Shown piece after piece: positions 55,002 through 63,430 of a stretch of 64,000 nt of DNA. Origin of the DNA: Enterococcus alishanensis (GTDB lineage Bacteria > Bacillota > Bacilli > Lactobacillales > Enterococcaceae). The translations under genes and the position numbers were made by a program. The stretch is taken from the NCBI RefSeq assembly GCF_019218635.1, contig NZ_JAHUZB010000002.1, positions 124,001 through 188,000 on the forward strand, in the 5' to 3' direction. The notes beneath the pieces are model-generated. The model was not told the origin of the DNA and did no database searches. It saw only the letters and a program-made list of their open reading frames with translations. Numbering within the stretch: position 1 is the stretch's first letter; each line of letters starts with the position of its first letter.

Positions 55002-55855
55002 CCTTTCTCTTAGATATCATTAATGGAATCAATAAGTTTTTAGGTTATTTGGATATCAGTCCTAAATATTTAAATCGAGGCTATACGATTTTGAGTATTA
55101 TACCTACTGTCTACATTTTACGGATTATTTATGGCTTGTGGAATAATGGCCGCTATGTTCAATTTTTCTTGTATGCCTTAGTATTTTTAATCTTTGTTTA
55201 CTTCTTTGTCTTGAATTTCTTTTATTATTTTCTTAATAAAAACCTCAAGTTTGATATCACGCAACTTTTTGTTAAAGTTTTGCCAGATGATGCCTTTAAT
55301 ATTCAAAGTGAAGAAAAGAAACGAACAACGGCTAAAATGTTTAAAAATGCCAAAGAAGTTTCAGTTGACTACCATGATGATTATCAACTAACCTTAGCTG
55401 CTAATATTCAGACAATGATTGTTTCTGGAGAAATAAAAACCAATGATTTAGCTAAACGGGAAGGCTTCTTGATTGATGAAAATACGCTGTATCCATATTA
55501 CTATGTAAAGAAATTAAGTGAGTCAGAATACTCTTTGCAGATTGGTCAAAATTATCAAAGTCTATCTGAAATTGGTCGTATTCATCAAGAAGAACCTCTG
55601 GCAACCGTTGGGTTATTCATTGTTGGTGGTGATTTTTCTAAAGGAGGAATTACTTACCACGAACCTTATCGTTTGAAACTGATGGCAAAAGACGAAAATA
55701 AATTAGAAGAAAAAAGTGGTGCTACTCGCAGTGGTCGCCGCAGTCGCCATGAAGCGGACACGAATTCAATTGAGAATAGCTCAAATGAAGAGACGGATTT
55801 TTCATCAACTTCTTCTACAGAAAATAATTTCCGGCGTAGTCGGCGTCAGAAATAA
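54998..55855 (+). CDS. Membrane protein of Lactobacillales (DUF6681-like), function unknown
   Basis: 285 residues. Two or three hydrophobic helices lie near the N-terminus (about residues 28-78, including FFLYALVFLIFVYFFVLNFFYYF). A cytoplasmic or external domain of about 150 residues follows (SVDYHDDYQLTLAANIQTMIV, FLIDENTLYPYYYVKKL), then a basic, Ser-rich tail with SGRRSRHE and RRSRRQK. Resemblance to a Lactobacillales DUF (DUF6681) is from memory and uncertain. It is translationally coupled to the Ser-rich gene. Confidence 0.65.
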   Translation: MTFLLDIINGINKFLGYLDISPKYLNRGYTILSIIPTVYILRIIYGLWNNGRYVQFFLYALVFLIFVYFFVLNFFYYFLNKNLKFDITQLFVKVLPDDAFNIQSEEKKRTTAKMFKNAKEVSVDYHDDYQLTLAANIQTMIVSGEIKTNDLAKREGFLIDENTLYPYYYVKKLSESEYSLQIGQNYQSLSEIGRIHQEEPLATVGLFIVGGDFSKGGITYHEPYRLKLMAKDENKLEEKSGATRSGRRSRHEADTNSIENSSNEETDFSSTSSTENNFRRSRRQK

Positions 55856-55890
55856 ATGCCGAGGGCCGTCCTTGGTACAGATAGTCATTT

Positions 55891-55934
55891 AAAAGGGTCC
55901 AAACTCATTTTTTTGAGCTTGGACCCTTTTTTTA
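55891..55934. terminator. Bidirectional terminator
   Basis: AAAAGGGTCCAAACTCA / TGAGCTTGGACCCTTTT stem with T-runs. It serves the DUF6681-like gene and the converging siderophore-binding gene. Confidence 0.92.
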
Positions 55935-55940
55935 AAATAT

Positions 55941-56876
55941 TTATTTTAAAGCATTAGTGACATCTTTAGCCATTTCAGTGTAGGCAATCGGGCCATTATA
56001 TAACCAGCTACTTTCAGCTCCGTAGCTAAATAATTGATTATTTTGCACTGCTGGAATATTTTTCCATAAATCATCATTAAACATTTCAGCACCTTCATCA
56101 CTATTAACCAAGAATAAATAATCTGCATCTAATTGGGATAAGCTTTCTAAAGAAACTTGCGTCCAATCGGAAGTTGCTTCAGTACTGATGTCTTTGGTTA
56201 ATTCTGGAACTTCAAAGCCTAGGTCACCATATAATAGACGACCGCTTGAACGATTTTCTGCCACCATAAAAGCAGAATTGTTAGTCACCCAGATAACTGC
56301 TGCAGATTTTCCTTCGATTTTATTGGCTAAGTCATTTTTAGTTGTCTCAATTAAATCTTTGTAGTCAGCCTCGACTTCTTTGGCTTTGTCTTCTTTGTTT
56401 AGAACCTTAGCAATATCATTTAATTGATCTTCCCAAGTGACATTATCACCATTGGTTACAACATAAGTCGGCGCAATTTTATTATATTGTTTGTATTTTC
56501 CATTTTCGACTGTTGCATTAGAACCGATGAGTAGTAAATCAGGATTAAAGCTTAAAACATCTTCATAGGGTAAATCATAATTTATTTTTGGTACATCTTT
56601 TAACTGATCTTGTAAATAAGCTTGATCTGAATCATTACCGACAGTCCATTGGGCTACGGGTGTTTCATCTAAAGCAACAAGATAATCTTCTAAATATGAA
56701 GCGATGATCCGTTTGGGTTTATCTGGGACCTCGACTTTATGATCCATTGAATCAGTTAATTCTCTAGTGTCACCAGCCTTAGAACTATCTGTTGTATCAT
56801 TATTATTTTGACCGCAAGCAGCCAGTGTAAATAGTGTAACTAAAGAAATCGTAGCGAAAGTTATTTTCTTAAACAT
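55941..56876 (-). CDS. Iron-siderophore ABC transporter substrate-binding lipoprotein
   Basis: 311 residues. Signal peptide with lipobox LAAC (Cys21), then a class III binding-protein fold (FhuD/FeuA/FatB family): KRIIASYLEDYLVALDETPV, the lobe linker helix, and DADYLFLVNSDEGAEM. It binds a ferric siderophore outside the cell for the divergently encoded ATPase and two permeases. GGAG lies 7-8 nt upstream of the ATG. A Fur-like box overlies its start site. Which siderophore it binds is not predictable. Confidence 0.92.
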   Translation of the reverse strand: MFKKITFATISLVTLFTLAACGQNNNDTTDSSKAGDTRELTDSMDHKVEVPDKPKRIIASYLEDYLVALDETPVAQWTVGNDSDQAYLQDQLKDVPKINYDLPYEDVLSFNPDLLLIGSNATVENGKYKQYNKIAPTYVVTNGDNVTWEDQLNDIAKVLNKEDKAKEVEADYKDLIETTKNDLANKIEGKSAAVIWVTNNSAFMVAENRSSGRLLYGDLGFEVPELTKDISTEATSDWTQVSLESLSQLDADYLFLVNSDEGAEMFNDDLWKNIPAVQNNQLFSYGAESSWLYNGPIAYTEMAKDVTNALK

Positions 56877-56899
56877 TTTTGCACTCCTCGTGATTTAAT

Positions 56900-56914
56900 T
56901 GAGAATCTTTCTCA
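56900..56914. promoter_or_regulatory. Fur-like box at the binding-protein promoter
   Basis: TGAGAAT-C-TTTCTCA, a 7-1-7 inverted repeat, directly downstream of the minus-strand -10. Confidence 0.8.
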
Positions 56915-56920
56915 TCTATT

Positions 56921-56949
56921 ATTATCACTGAAAGAGATTTGTCTGTCAA
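56921..56949 (-). promoter_or_regulatory. Promoter of the siderophore-binding gene
   Basis: Minus strand TTGACA (56949-56944), 17 nt, GATAAT (56926-56921): near-consensus. Confidence 0.8.
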
Positions 56950-56973
56950 TTGGATTTTTTATCAAAATTTTGA

Positions 56974-57002
56974 TTGACGATACACTTTTTTAACGCCATA
57001 AT
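56974..57002 (+). promoter_or_regulatory. Promoter of the siderophore ATPase-permease operon
   Basis: TTGACG (56974-56979), 17 nt, CATAAT (56997-57002): 5/6 in both hexamers. Confidence 0.78.
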
Positions 57003-57017
57003 TGAGAATGGTTATCA
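57003..57017. promoter_or_regulatory. Fur-like box at the ATPase-permease promoter
   Basis: TGAGAAT-G-GTTATCA, a 7-1-7 motif immediately after the -10, mirroring the box on the divergent side. Confidence 0.8.
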
Positions 57018-57037
57018 CAGAAACGAGGAAAATTTTT

Positions 57038-57826
57038 ATGACCAAATTACATACAGCTGATTTAGTGGTTGGCTACGAAAAAAAAATAGTCATCAAGGAT
57101 GTCACGATTGAAATTCCTGATGGGAAAATCACTAGTTTAATTGGCCCTAATGGTAGTGGGAAAACTACACTGTTGAAAGCAATGGCTAGAATCCTAATCC
57201 CAAAAAGTGGCACAGTATTTGTTGATGGAGAAGATGTTCAGCGACAAGATTCTAAACAGGTTGCACAAAAAATTGCTTCGTTATCTCAAAATAGTCAAGC
57301 AGTCAATGGTTTAAAGGTGGCAGAAATTGTTGCATATGGTCGCTTTCCTTATCAAAAAGGTTTTTCTAGCTTGAAACAAATGGATCATGAATTAATTCGT
57401 TGGGCACTAGATGCTTGTAACATTACCCACTTAAAGGATCGCCCAATTGCCTCTTTGTCAGGTGGTCAGCAGCAGCGGGTCTGGATTGCGATGGCACTTG
57501 CACAAGATACCGATATTTTAATTTTAGATGAACCGATTACATTTTTAGATCCTGCCCATCAGTTGGAAATTTTAGAGTTGTTGGAAACTATTAATCAGCA
57601 AGGAAAAACTATTTTAATGACTATCCACGATTTGAACCATGCTTCACGTTTTTCAGACCATATTTTAGGTATGAAAGAAGGCATTTTAACATTTCAAGGA
57701 ACGCCGAAAGAAATATTTACACCAGAAAATTTAGCACAACTATTTGATATTCAAGCAACAATTATTGAATCGACAGAAAATCGTAAACCAATTGTTGTTT
57801 CTTATAATTTAAAGAAGGAGGCCTAG
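57038..57826 (+). CDS. Iron-siderophore ABC transporter ATP-binding protein
   Basis: 262 residues, FhuC/FepC type. Walker A GPNGSGKTT, signature LSGGQQQR, Walker B ILILDEPITFLDPAHQ, H-loop TIHDLNHASRFSDH. The frame opens earlier at 57002, but that covers the Fur box. ATG 57038 is preceded by GAGGAAAA and gives the family N-terminus. A permease start lies 4 nt after the stop. Confidence 0.94.
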   Translation: MTKLHTADLVVGYEKKIVIKDVTIEIPDGKITSLIGPNGSGKTTLLKAMARILIPKSGTVFVDGEDVQRQDSKQVAQKIASLSQNSQAVNGLKVAEIVAYGRFPYQKGFSSLKQMDHELIRWALDACNITHLKDRPIASLSGGQQQRVWIAMALAQDTDILILDEPITFLDPAHQLEILELLETINQQGKTILMTIHDLNHASRFSDHILGMKEGILTFQGTPKEIFTPENLAQLFDIQATIIESTENRKPIVVSYNLKKEA

Positions 57827-57829
57827 CGG

Positions 57830-58810
57830 TTGAAAAGACGAATCTTTTTTTCTAGCGTGCTGGTGCTTTTAGTAGTTGCGATGATTATTTCTTTACGTTT
57901 TGGTGCTGTTACAACAAAATGGACTGATATTTATCCCGCACTCTTTAATTTTGATGGACAACAGCAAAATCAACAACTGATCAGAATGTTACGTTTGCCT
58001 AGAATGTTAGGAGCTGCAATTGTTGGAGCGAGTTTTGCTGCCTCAGGTGCTTTGATGCAAGGTATTACTTCTAATCCTTTAGCCGACTCAGGATTATTGG
58101 GAATAAACTCAGGCGCTGGTCTGGGATTGGCAATTATTTTCATGCTTAATCCCATTCCTTCGCCAATGTATGCGATTATCGGTTCATTCCTGGGTGCCTT
58201 GGTAGCAATTTTAATAATTTATTTTGCTTCTAGCAGACCTTCAATTGGCATGTCACCTATTCGAATTGTTTTGTTAGGGGCTGCAATAAGTGCCTTCTTT
58301 ACTTCTTTAAGCCAAAGTATTAGTTTGGTTTTTAATTTGAATCAAGACATCACTTTCTGGTTAGTTGGTGGCACAGGGAATATTACTTGGGACCAAATAA
58401 AAATTATCTCACCAATCATTATTATTGGTTTAGTCGGAACTATATTAATCAGTCCGCAAATTACCCTGCTCAGTATGGGGGATGAGGCAGCAATTGCTTT
58501 AGGACGTCAGCCTCAAAGAATTCGAAAATGGACAATGTTTTTGGTTTTATTATTAGCCGGAGGAGCGGTCTCTTTAGCAGGTACGATCGCCTTTGTCGGA
58601 TTAATTGTGCCACACATTGTGAGATATTTTGTTGGTTATGATTATCGGACAGTCTTACCTGCATCAATTTTATTTGGTGCTTTATTCTTTATTGTTGCAG
58701 ATTGTGGTGCGCGTTTTGTTGCACCACCGACGGAAACGCCTGTCGGTGTAATTATAACTATTATTGGAGTCCCATTTTTATTGTTGCAGATTAGGAAGGG
58801 GAGTCTATGA
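57830..58810 (+). CDS. Iron-siderophore ABC transporter permease (FecCD family), first subunit
   Basis: 326 residues with about nine to ten membrane helices. Family segments are SFAASGALMQGITSNPLADSGLLGINSGAGLG, GDEAAIALGRQPQ (contact with ATPase) and VGLIVPHIVRYFVG. It begins with TTG behind AAGGAGG. It overlaps the next gene by 4 nt. Confidence 0.93.
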   Translation: MKRRIFFSSVLVLLVVAMIISLRFGAVTTKWTDIYPALFNFDGQQQNQQLIRMLRLPRMLGAAIVGASFAASGALMQGITSNPLADSGLLGINSGAGLGLAIIFMLNPIPSPMYAIIGSFLGALVAILIIYFASSRPSIGMSPIRIVLLGAAISAFFTSLSQSISLVFNLNQDITFWLVGGTGNITWDQIKIISPIIIIGLVGTILISPQITLLSMGDEAAIALGRQPQRIRKWTMFLVLLLAGGAVSLAGTIAFVGLIVPHIVRYFVGYDYRTVLPASILFGALFFIVADCGARFVAPPTETPVGVIITIIGVPFLLLQIRKGSL

Positions 58811-59790
58811 AAAAGAAAGTTATTTGGATCCTCCTGCTTATCCTATTGTTAGTAGGTGCCTATTTCAGCTTAACAATCGGGACATTACCGATTAGTAGTA
58901 AAGACTTGTATCAATTTTTTTCTGGAAATGCCAGTTATGCGCAACAATTAATTATTCTGGATTTTAGATTTCCACGATTGCTGATTTCTATTTTAGCAGG
59001 TATTGGATTGAGCATTTCAGGCTATTTATTTCAAAGTGTAACGCATAATGAACTAGCGGATCCTGGAATTTTAGGGATTAACTCTGGTGCTGGATTAACA
59101 GTCCTGATTTACTTAAGTTTTTTTTCTAGCAGTGACACCAGTTGGGGATTGCCATTGATAGCTTGTTTAGGAAGTTTTGTTGCCGCTGCTTTAATTTATT
59201 TTTTTGGACGTCAGGCTCATCGTTTAGCACCTAATCGTATTTTGATAGCGGGAGTAGCTGTTAACGCAGGAATTTCGGCTTTAACATTAATTAGCACAGT
59301 GAGAGCGTCCAGTAATAGTTATCAATTGGTTACTTCTTGGTTGTCGGGAACAATCTGGGGGACTACTTGGCAACATGTTTTCTTACTATTACCTTGGCTG
59401 CTGATTTTATTACCAATTATATTAATAAAAGGGCGTCAGTTGGAGGTCTTAGAATTAGGTGACGAGACAGCGATTGGTTTAGGTATTAAATTAAAAAGAA
59501 CTCAAATGACTTTTTTATTTTGCGGAGTTTGTCTTGCCGCGGTTAGTGTCGCAATGGCTGGTAGTATTAGCTTTATTGGATTAATTGCACCGCATATTGC
59601 CCGAACGATTTCTGGTAAAAAAAATAATACAACTTTACTTTTGACTGGCTTTATCGGAGCCGTATTATTACTTTTTAGTGATATTATTGCCCGAGTAATA
59701 GTAACCAATGGCGAACTATCAACTGGAATTATCGTTTCAATCATTGGCGCACCTTATTTTGTATTTCAATTACTACGACCAAAATATTAA
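58807..59790 (+). CDS. Iron-siderophore ABC transporter permease (FecCD family), second subunit
   Basis: 327 residues, same fold as its neighbour with GLSISGYLFQSVTHNELADPGILGINSGAG and IGLIAPHIARTISG. It pairs with the first permease as a heterodimer. The ATGA overlap indicates translational coupling. The operon ends in a terminator. Confidence 0.93.
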   Translation: MKKKVIWILLLILLLVGAYFSLTIGTLPISSKDLYQFFSGNASYAQQLIILDFRFPRLLISILAGIGLSISGYLFQSVTHNELADPGILGINSGAGLTVLIYLSFFSSSDTSWGLPLIACLGSFVAAALIYFFGRQAHRLAPNRILIAGVAVNAGISALTLISTVRASSNSYQLVTSWLSGTIWGTTWQHVFLLLPWLLILLPIILIKGRQLEVLELGDETAIGLGIKLKRTQMTFLFCGVCLAAVSVAMAGSISFIGLIAPHIARTISGKKNNTTLLLTGFIGAVLLLFSDIIARVIVTNGELSTGIIVSIIGAPYFVFQLLRPKY

Positions 59791-59812
59791 GAGGAAGACC
59801 TCTTTTTATTTT
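59788..59812 (+). terminator. Siderophore operon terminator
   Basis: AAGAGG-AAGA-CCTCTT followed by T-rich sequence, overlapping the stop. Confidence 0.75.
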
Positions 59813-59844
59813 GGTTCTTTTTTGGTAGTATCGAAGGATAGGAG

Positions 59845-60390
59845 ATGAGCCCGATTAATAAGAAAGAAAAACGTAATCAAATGATCCAAACTCTAAAAGA
59901 AATTAGTCTATCTGAGAAAGGTAGACGTGCACAGGCTATCTATCAGGAGCTTTTTGCTAGTCAAACTTGGCAAGCAGCAAGATCAATTGGTGTCATTATT
60001 TCAAGCGAGATTGAGTTTCCGACGGCGCCAATCATAAATGAAGCTTTTTTAACTCAAAAAAAAGTTGCTGTACCTAAATCTATGCCTGGAAGAAGACTAG
60101 TCTTTCATTGGATTAATCAAAATACAGCTTTTTACACTTCAAAATTTGGTGTCCAAGAACCAGATACAGAAAACGAAGCTATCAAAGAGCAAATCGATTT
60201 ATTGATTGTTCCAGGATTGGTTTTTAGTCATCAAGGAAAACGAATTGGATTTGGTGGTGGTTTTTATGATCGTTATTTGGTGGATTATCAAGGAGAAACG
60301 GTCAGTCTGCTCTATCGAGAACAGCTTTCTGATGACTGGCAAGCAGCAGAGTATGATATACCCGTTAAGCAACTATTTATTGCAGAATAG
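59845..60390 (+). CDS. 5-formyltetrahydrofolate cyclo-ligase
   Basis: 181 residues. It converts 5-formyl-THF to 5,10-methenyl-THF with ATP. The C-terminal signature LIVPGLVFSHQGKRIGFGGGFYDRYL contains the ATP/Mg site; an N-terminal basic helix (KKEKRNQMIQTLKEIS) precedes it. The Shine-Dalgarno (GGATAGGAG) is close to the ATG at 59845. The next ATG at 59881 would also give a family-length protein. It is the first gene of a run of closely spaced genes through glcK. Confidence 0.92.
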   Translation: MSPINKKEKRNQMIQTLKEISLSEKGRRAQAIYQELFASQTWQAARSIGVIISSEIEFPTAPIINEAFLTQKKVAVPKSMPGRRLVFHWINQNTAFYTSKFGVQEPDTENEAIKEQIDLLIVPGLVFSHQGKRIGFGGGFYDRYLVDYQGETVSLLYREQLSDDWQAAEYDIPVKQLFIAE

Positions 60391-60398
60391 GAGAATTT

Positions 60399-61061
60399 AT
60401 GAAGAATAAACCTTATGTTACTTATACCATTTTTGGAATTACAACAGCAGTTTTTTTGATTCAATTTTTAATTCCATATGATTCAGTTGAAAGATTGCTT
60501 GGTATGTCCAGCTTATCAATCGCTTACGGTCACCAATATTGGCGCTTCATTACCCCAATCTTTATTCATTTTGGATTGATGCATTTTGCCTTTAATATGG
60601 TTGTTTTATATTTTATGGGTCAGCAATGTGAAGCAATTTTTGGTCACTGGCGGTTTGCCATTGTCTATCTTTTATCAGGAATTACTGGTAGTGTAGCTGG
60701 CTTTGCTTTTAACCAACCCAATGTTTTGTCAGGCGGAGCCTCTGGCGCAATCTTTGGGATTTTTGGTGGTTTTCTAATGATTGGTCTGCATTATCGTGAT
60801 AATTACGCGATGCGGGCTTTAACCAGACAATTCACCATCTTTATTTTGTTAAATTTAGTATTCAATCTTTTTGACACGTCGATTGATATTTGGGGTCATA
60901 TTGGTGGGCTTGTTGGTGGTGGGTTACTTGGAGCAATCGTGGGTATTCCAGGAGCGAAAGATCGCTTTTCTGTCCGAACTCGGGTAGTTAGCGCTATACT
61001 TTTAATCTTTTTTACCGTTATTTGTATTTTAATCGGTTTAAGAAAAGTTGGATTAGCATAA
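60399..61061 (+). CDS. Rhomboid family intramembrane serine protease
   Basis: 220 residues, six to seven membrane helices. Catalytic dyad Ser115 (GGASGAIFG) and His167 (WGHIGGLVGG), with Asn66 in HFAFNMVVLYFMG for the oxyanion hole. It cleaves membrane proteins within or near the bilayer. The context cyclo-ligase - rhomboid - yqgQ - glucokinase is conserved in Firmicutes (yqgN-yqgP-yqgQ-glcK in B. subtilis). Confidence 0.94.
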   Translation: MKNKPYVTYTIFGITTAVFLIQFLIPYDSVERLLGMSSLSIAYGHQYWRFITPIFIHFGLMHFAFNMVVLYFMGQQCEAIFGHWRFAIVYLLSGITGSVAGFAFNQPNVLSGGASGAIFGIFGGFLMIGLHYRDNYAMRALTRQFTIFILLNLVFNLFDTSIDIWGHIGGLVGGGLLGAIVGIPGAKDRFSVRTRVVSAILLIFFTVICILIGLRKVGLA

Positions 61062-61125
61062 AAAATTAACTTTTGTGCTTGTTTAACAATTGGCTTATTT
61101 GTATAATATTTAGGATGTGAAAAAT

Positions 61126-61341
61126 GTGGAGAGCCTCTACGATGTGCAGCAATTATTAAAACAATTTGGCATCTATGTCTATTTAGGCAAAAGAATTTAT
61201 GATATTGAACTGATGCAAATAGAACTGAAAAATTTATACGACGGTCACTTGATTGATCGAGATACTTATTTAAACGGCTGGCGAATTTTAAAACGTGAGC
61301 ATCACATTGAAGAAAGTTTGGAAGGTGAAGACCGTGAGTAA
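61126..61341 (+). CDS. YqgQ family protein (DUF910)
   Basis: 71 residues, small helical protein. It matches YqgQ along its length (LYDVQQLLKQFGIYVYLGKRIYDIELMQIEL). The function is unknown. GTG 61126 is chosen: AGGATG is 8 nt upstream. GTG 61117 overlaps that site. It overlaps the glucokinase start by 8 nt. Confidence 0.88.
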   Translation: MESLYDVQQLLKQFGIYVYLGKRIYDIELMQIELKNLYDGHLIDRDTYLNGWRILKREHHIEESLEGEDRE

Positions 61342-62287
61342 AAAATTATTAGGAATTGATTTAGGTGGTACAACGATTAAATTTGCTATCTTAAGTGAGA
61401 ATGGTGATGTCCAACAAAAATGGAGTGTTGAAACCAATATTTTAGATGAAGGGACGCATATTGTTCCAGATATTATTGCTTCAATTAATCATCATTTGGA
61501 TTTATTTAATATGAAAGCCGCAGATTTTATTGGTATTGGCATGGGGACACCCGGTAGTGTTAATATTGTCAATGGAACAGTTATTGGTGCCTATAATTTG
61601 AATTGGACAACATTGCAACAAGTCAAAAAACAAGTTGAAGCAGGAACTAAGATTCCTTTTAAATTGGATAATGATGCTAATGTTGCTGCACTAGGAGAGC
61701 GCTGGCGTGGTGCTGGTGAAAATGATCCAGATGTTGTTTTCGTGACTTTAGGAACAGGTGTTGGCGGCGGAATTATTATGAATGGTCAATTACTTCATGG
61801 CGTTGCAGGAGCTGCTGGTGAAATCGGTCATATTACTGTTGATCCTGGTGGTTATATGTGTACTTGTGGAAAACGTGGTTGCCTTGAAACTGTAGCCAGT
61901 GCAACTGGTGTTGTGCGCGTAGCTCGTTCAATGGCGGAAGCATATGCCGGCTCGGCTGAATTAAAATCACGCTTGGATAATGGTGAAGATATCACTAGTA
62001 AAGATGTCTTTGAGTTGGCACAAGCTGGTGATGATTTGGCTTTAATGGTTGTAGATAAGGTATGTTACTTTTTAGGCTTGGCTTGTGGCAATTTGGGCAA
62101 CACTTTAAATCCATCTTCAATTGTCATCGGTGGTGGTGTATCAGCTGCAGGAGAATTTTTAAGAAGTCGTGTGGAAACTTATTTTGAAGAATTCACTTTT
62201 CCACAAGTTCGTGAAAGTACCAAAATTAAATTAGCCGTTTTAGGTAACGAAGCTGGAGTCATTGGTGCTGCTTCGTTAGTGAAATAG
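61334..62287 (+). CDS. glcK: ROK-family glucokinase
   Basis: 317 residues. It phosphorylates glucose to glucose-6-phosphate. N-terminal phosphate loop GIDLGGTTIKFAIL, catalytic Asp in KLDNDANVAALGE, and the ROK zinc site C-x-C-G-x2-G-C (CTCGKRGCLE). It begins with GTG behind GGAAGGTG, inside the end of the yqgQ-like gene. In-frame codons before 61334 belong to the upstream gene's region and are not family-like. Confidence 0.95.
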   Translation: MSKKLLGIDLGGTTIKFAILSENGDVQQKWSVETNILDEGTHIVPDIIASINHHLDLFNMKAADFIGIGMGTPGSVNIVNGTVIGAYNLNWTTLQQVKKQVEAGTKIPFKLDNDANVAALGERWRGAGENDPDVVFVTLGTGVGGGIIMNGQLLHGVAGAAGEIGHITVDPGGYMCTCGKRGCLETVASATGVVRVARSMAEAYAGSAELKSRLDNGEDITSKDVFELAQAGDDLALMVVDKVCYFLGLACGNLGNTLNPSSIVIGGGVSAAGEFLRSRVETYFEEFTFPQVRESTKIKLAVLGNEAGVIGAASLVK

Positions 62288-62305
62288 AAGAGGAGATTTT
62301 AAGAG

Positions 62306-62707
62306 ATGTCAATTTGGTGGGTAATTAATATTGTTTTATTTTCAATTTTAGCAGTTATGCTGCTTTCAAGCTTACGAGTGCGTCTAATGACGCGTCGTTC
62401 GGCAACTATTTTAACACAAGAAGAATTTCAAGAAGGGATGCGTAAAGCCCAAGTAATTGATGTAAGGGAACGTGATGAATTTAAAGCGAAACATATTTTA
62501 GGTGCACGGAGTTTTCCTTATACCCAATTAAAAGAAATTTATGTATCTTTGAGAAAAGATCAACCTATTTATATTTATGATCAAAGTCGCGCTTTAAGTG
62601 CTCGAACAGCTAACTTTTTACGAAAAAAAGGTTATACGAATCTGTTTATCTTAAAAGGTGGACTAGAAGAATGGACAGGTAAAATAAAAGAAAAAAAATT
62701 GGATTAA
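62306..62707 (+). CDS. Rhodanese-like domain protein with membrane anchor, catalytic Cys missing
   Basis: 133 residues. One N-terminal membrane helix (about residues 4-24) is followed by a rhodanese fold (VIDVRERDEFKAKHILGARSFPY). The active loop reads YDQSRALS, with Asp92 where the sulfur-carrying Cys belongs. It therefore cannot act as a classical sulfurtransferase. A binding or sensing role is inference. It is the last gene of the cyclo-ligase to glucokinase run. Confidence 0.88.
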   Translation: MSIWWVINIVLFSILAVMLLSSLRVRLMTRRSATILTQEEFQEGMRKAQVIDVRERDEFKAKHILGARSFPYTQLKEIYVSLRKDQPIYIYDQSRALSARTANFLRKKGYTNLFILKGGLEEWTGKIKEKKLD

Positions 62708-62767
62708 ATTTGAAGTCTGTGGAAATTATTGATTTTTCATGGGCTTTTTTGTAAAGAAGGCATTGGA

Positions 62768-63118
62768 ATGATAAAAATTAAAAGAATCTATCAAGAGGCT
62801 GAAAAAAATGACGGATATCGAGTATTAGTAGATCGAATCTGGCCTAGAGGAATTTCTAAAGAACGGGCGCAATTAGATTTGTGGCTGAAGCAAGTGGCCC
62901 CATCGACTGAGCTTAGGAAGTGGTTCAATCATGATGAAACTAAATTTTCTGAGTTTAAAACGCGCTATTTAGCTGAACTTGCTGAAGGAGAAGCAGCAAG
63001 TGCTTTGATGCAATTAAAAGAAATTGTAGCAACTCAAGATACAGTTACTTTATTGTATGGTGCCAAAGATCAAGTAGATAATCAAGCAGTTGTCTTAAAA
63101 GAAGTTCTAGAAAAATAA
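62768..63118 (+). CDS. DUF488 family protein (YeaO-like)
   Basis: 116 residues. The DUF488 signature VDRIWPRGISKERAQLDLWLKQVAPS and ELRKWFNHDETKFSEFKTRY is clear. The function is unknown; it is a small cytosolic protein. The TTG at 62729 is rejected. ATG 62768 has GAAGG upstream and is the family start. Confidence 0.88.
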   Translation: MIKIKRIYQEAEKNDGYRVLVDRIWPRGISKERAQLDLWLKQVAPSTELRKWFNHDETKFSEFKTRYLAELAEGEAASALMQLKEIVATQDTVTLLYGAKDQVDNQAVVLKEVLEK

Positions 63119-63160
63119 GAGTGTCGGCAGGAATCGTTCTTTCTGCCGACACTCTATTTT
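63118..63160. terminator. Bidirectional terminator
   Basis: AGAGTGTCGGCAG / CTGCCGACACTCT stem, 13 bp, between DUF488 and the minus-strand DUF3042 gene. Confidence 0.93.
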
Positions 63161-63328
63161 TTAACGAGAAACCCGTTTTCTTTGTGCTTTACGTCGATTT
63201 TCTTCAATCTTCGCTTCTTTTTCTTCGATTGGATCAATGACTGTTTTTTTAACACCCATTACAAAGCCTGCAACAACTGCTGCAGTAGTTAGGGTCCCTG
63301 TTACAAAGCCTGTGAAAAATTTTCCCAT
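63161..63328 (-). CDS. DUF3042 family small membrane protein
   Basis: 55 residues starting MGKFFTGFVTGTLTTAAVVAG. One membrane helix (about residues 5-25) is followed by a basic, charged cytoplasmic tail with IDPIEEKEAKIEENRRKA. This matches the short DUF3042 family of Lactobacillales. The function is unknown. A GGGGAT Shine-Dalgarno precedes the ATG. Confidence 0.85.
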   Translation of the reverse strand: MGKFFTGFVTGTLTTAAVVAGFVMGVKKTVIDPIEEKEAKIEENRRKAQRKRVSR

Positions 63329-63401
63329 AAAATCATCCCCTTTTCTATATTTCTATTATGAAGGAAAAAGGAAAAAATGAAAAGTTTTATGAATAAAACA
63401 C

Positions 63402-63430
63402 TTGTAAATATTTAGTAAACAAAATATAAT
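63402..63430 (+). promoter_or_regulatory. galE promoter
   Basis: TTGTAA (63402-63407), 17 nt, TATAAT (63425-63430). The -10 lies at the centre of a perfect 42-nt inverted repeat. Confidence 0.8.

Noticed and set aside
55858-55874. CCGAGG...CCTTGG repeat after the DUF6681-like gene
   Set aside because: Imperfect, short, and next to a much stronger terminator; no function can be supported.
57002-57037. 12-codon extension of the siderophore ATPase
   Set aside because: It coincides with the -10 and Fur box. ATG 57038 has the ribosome binding site.
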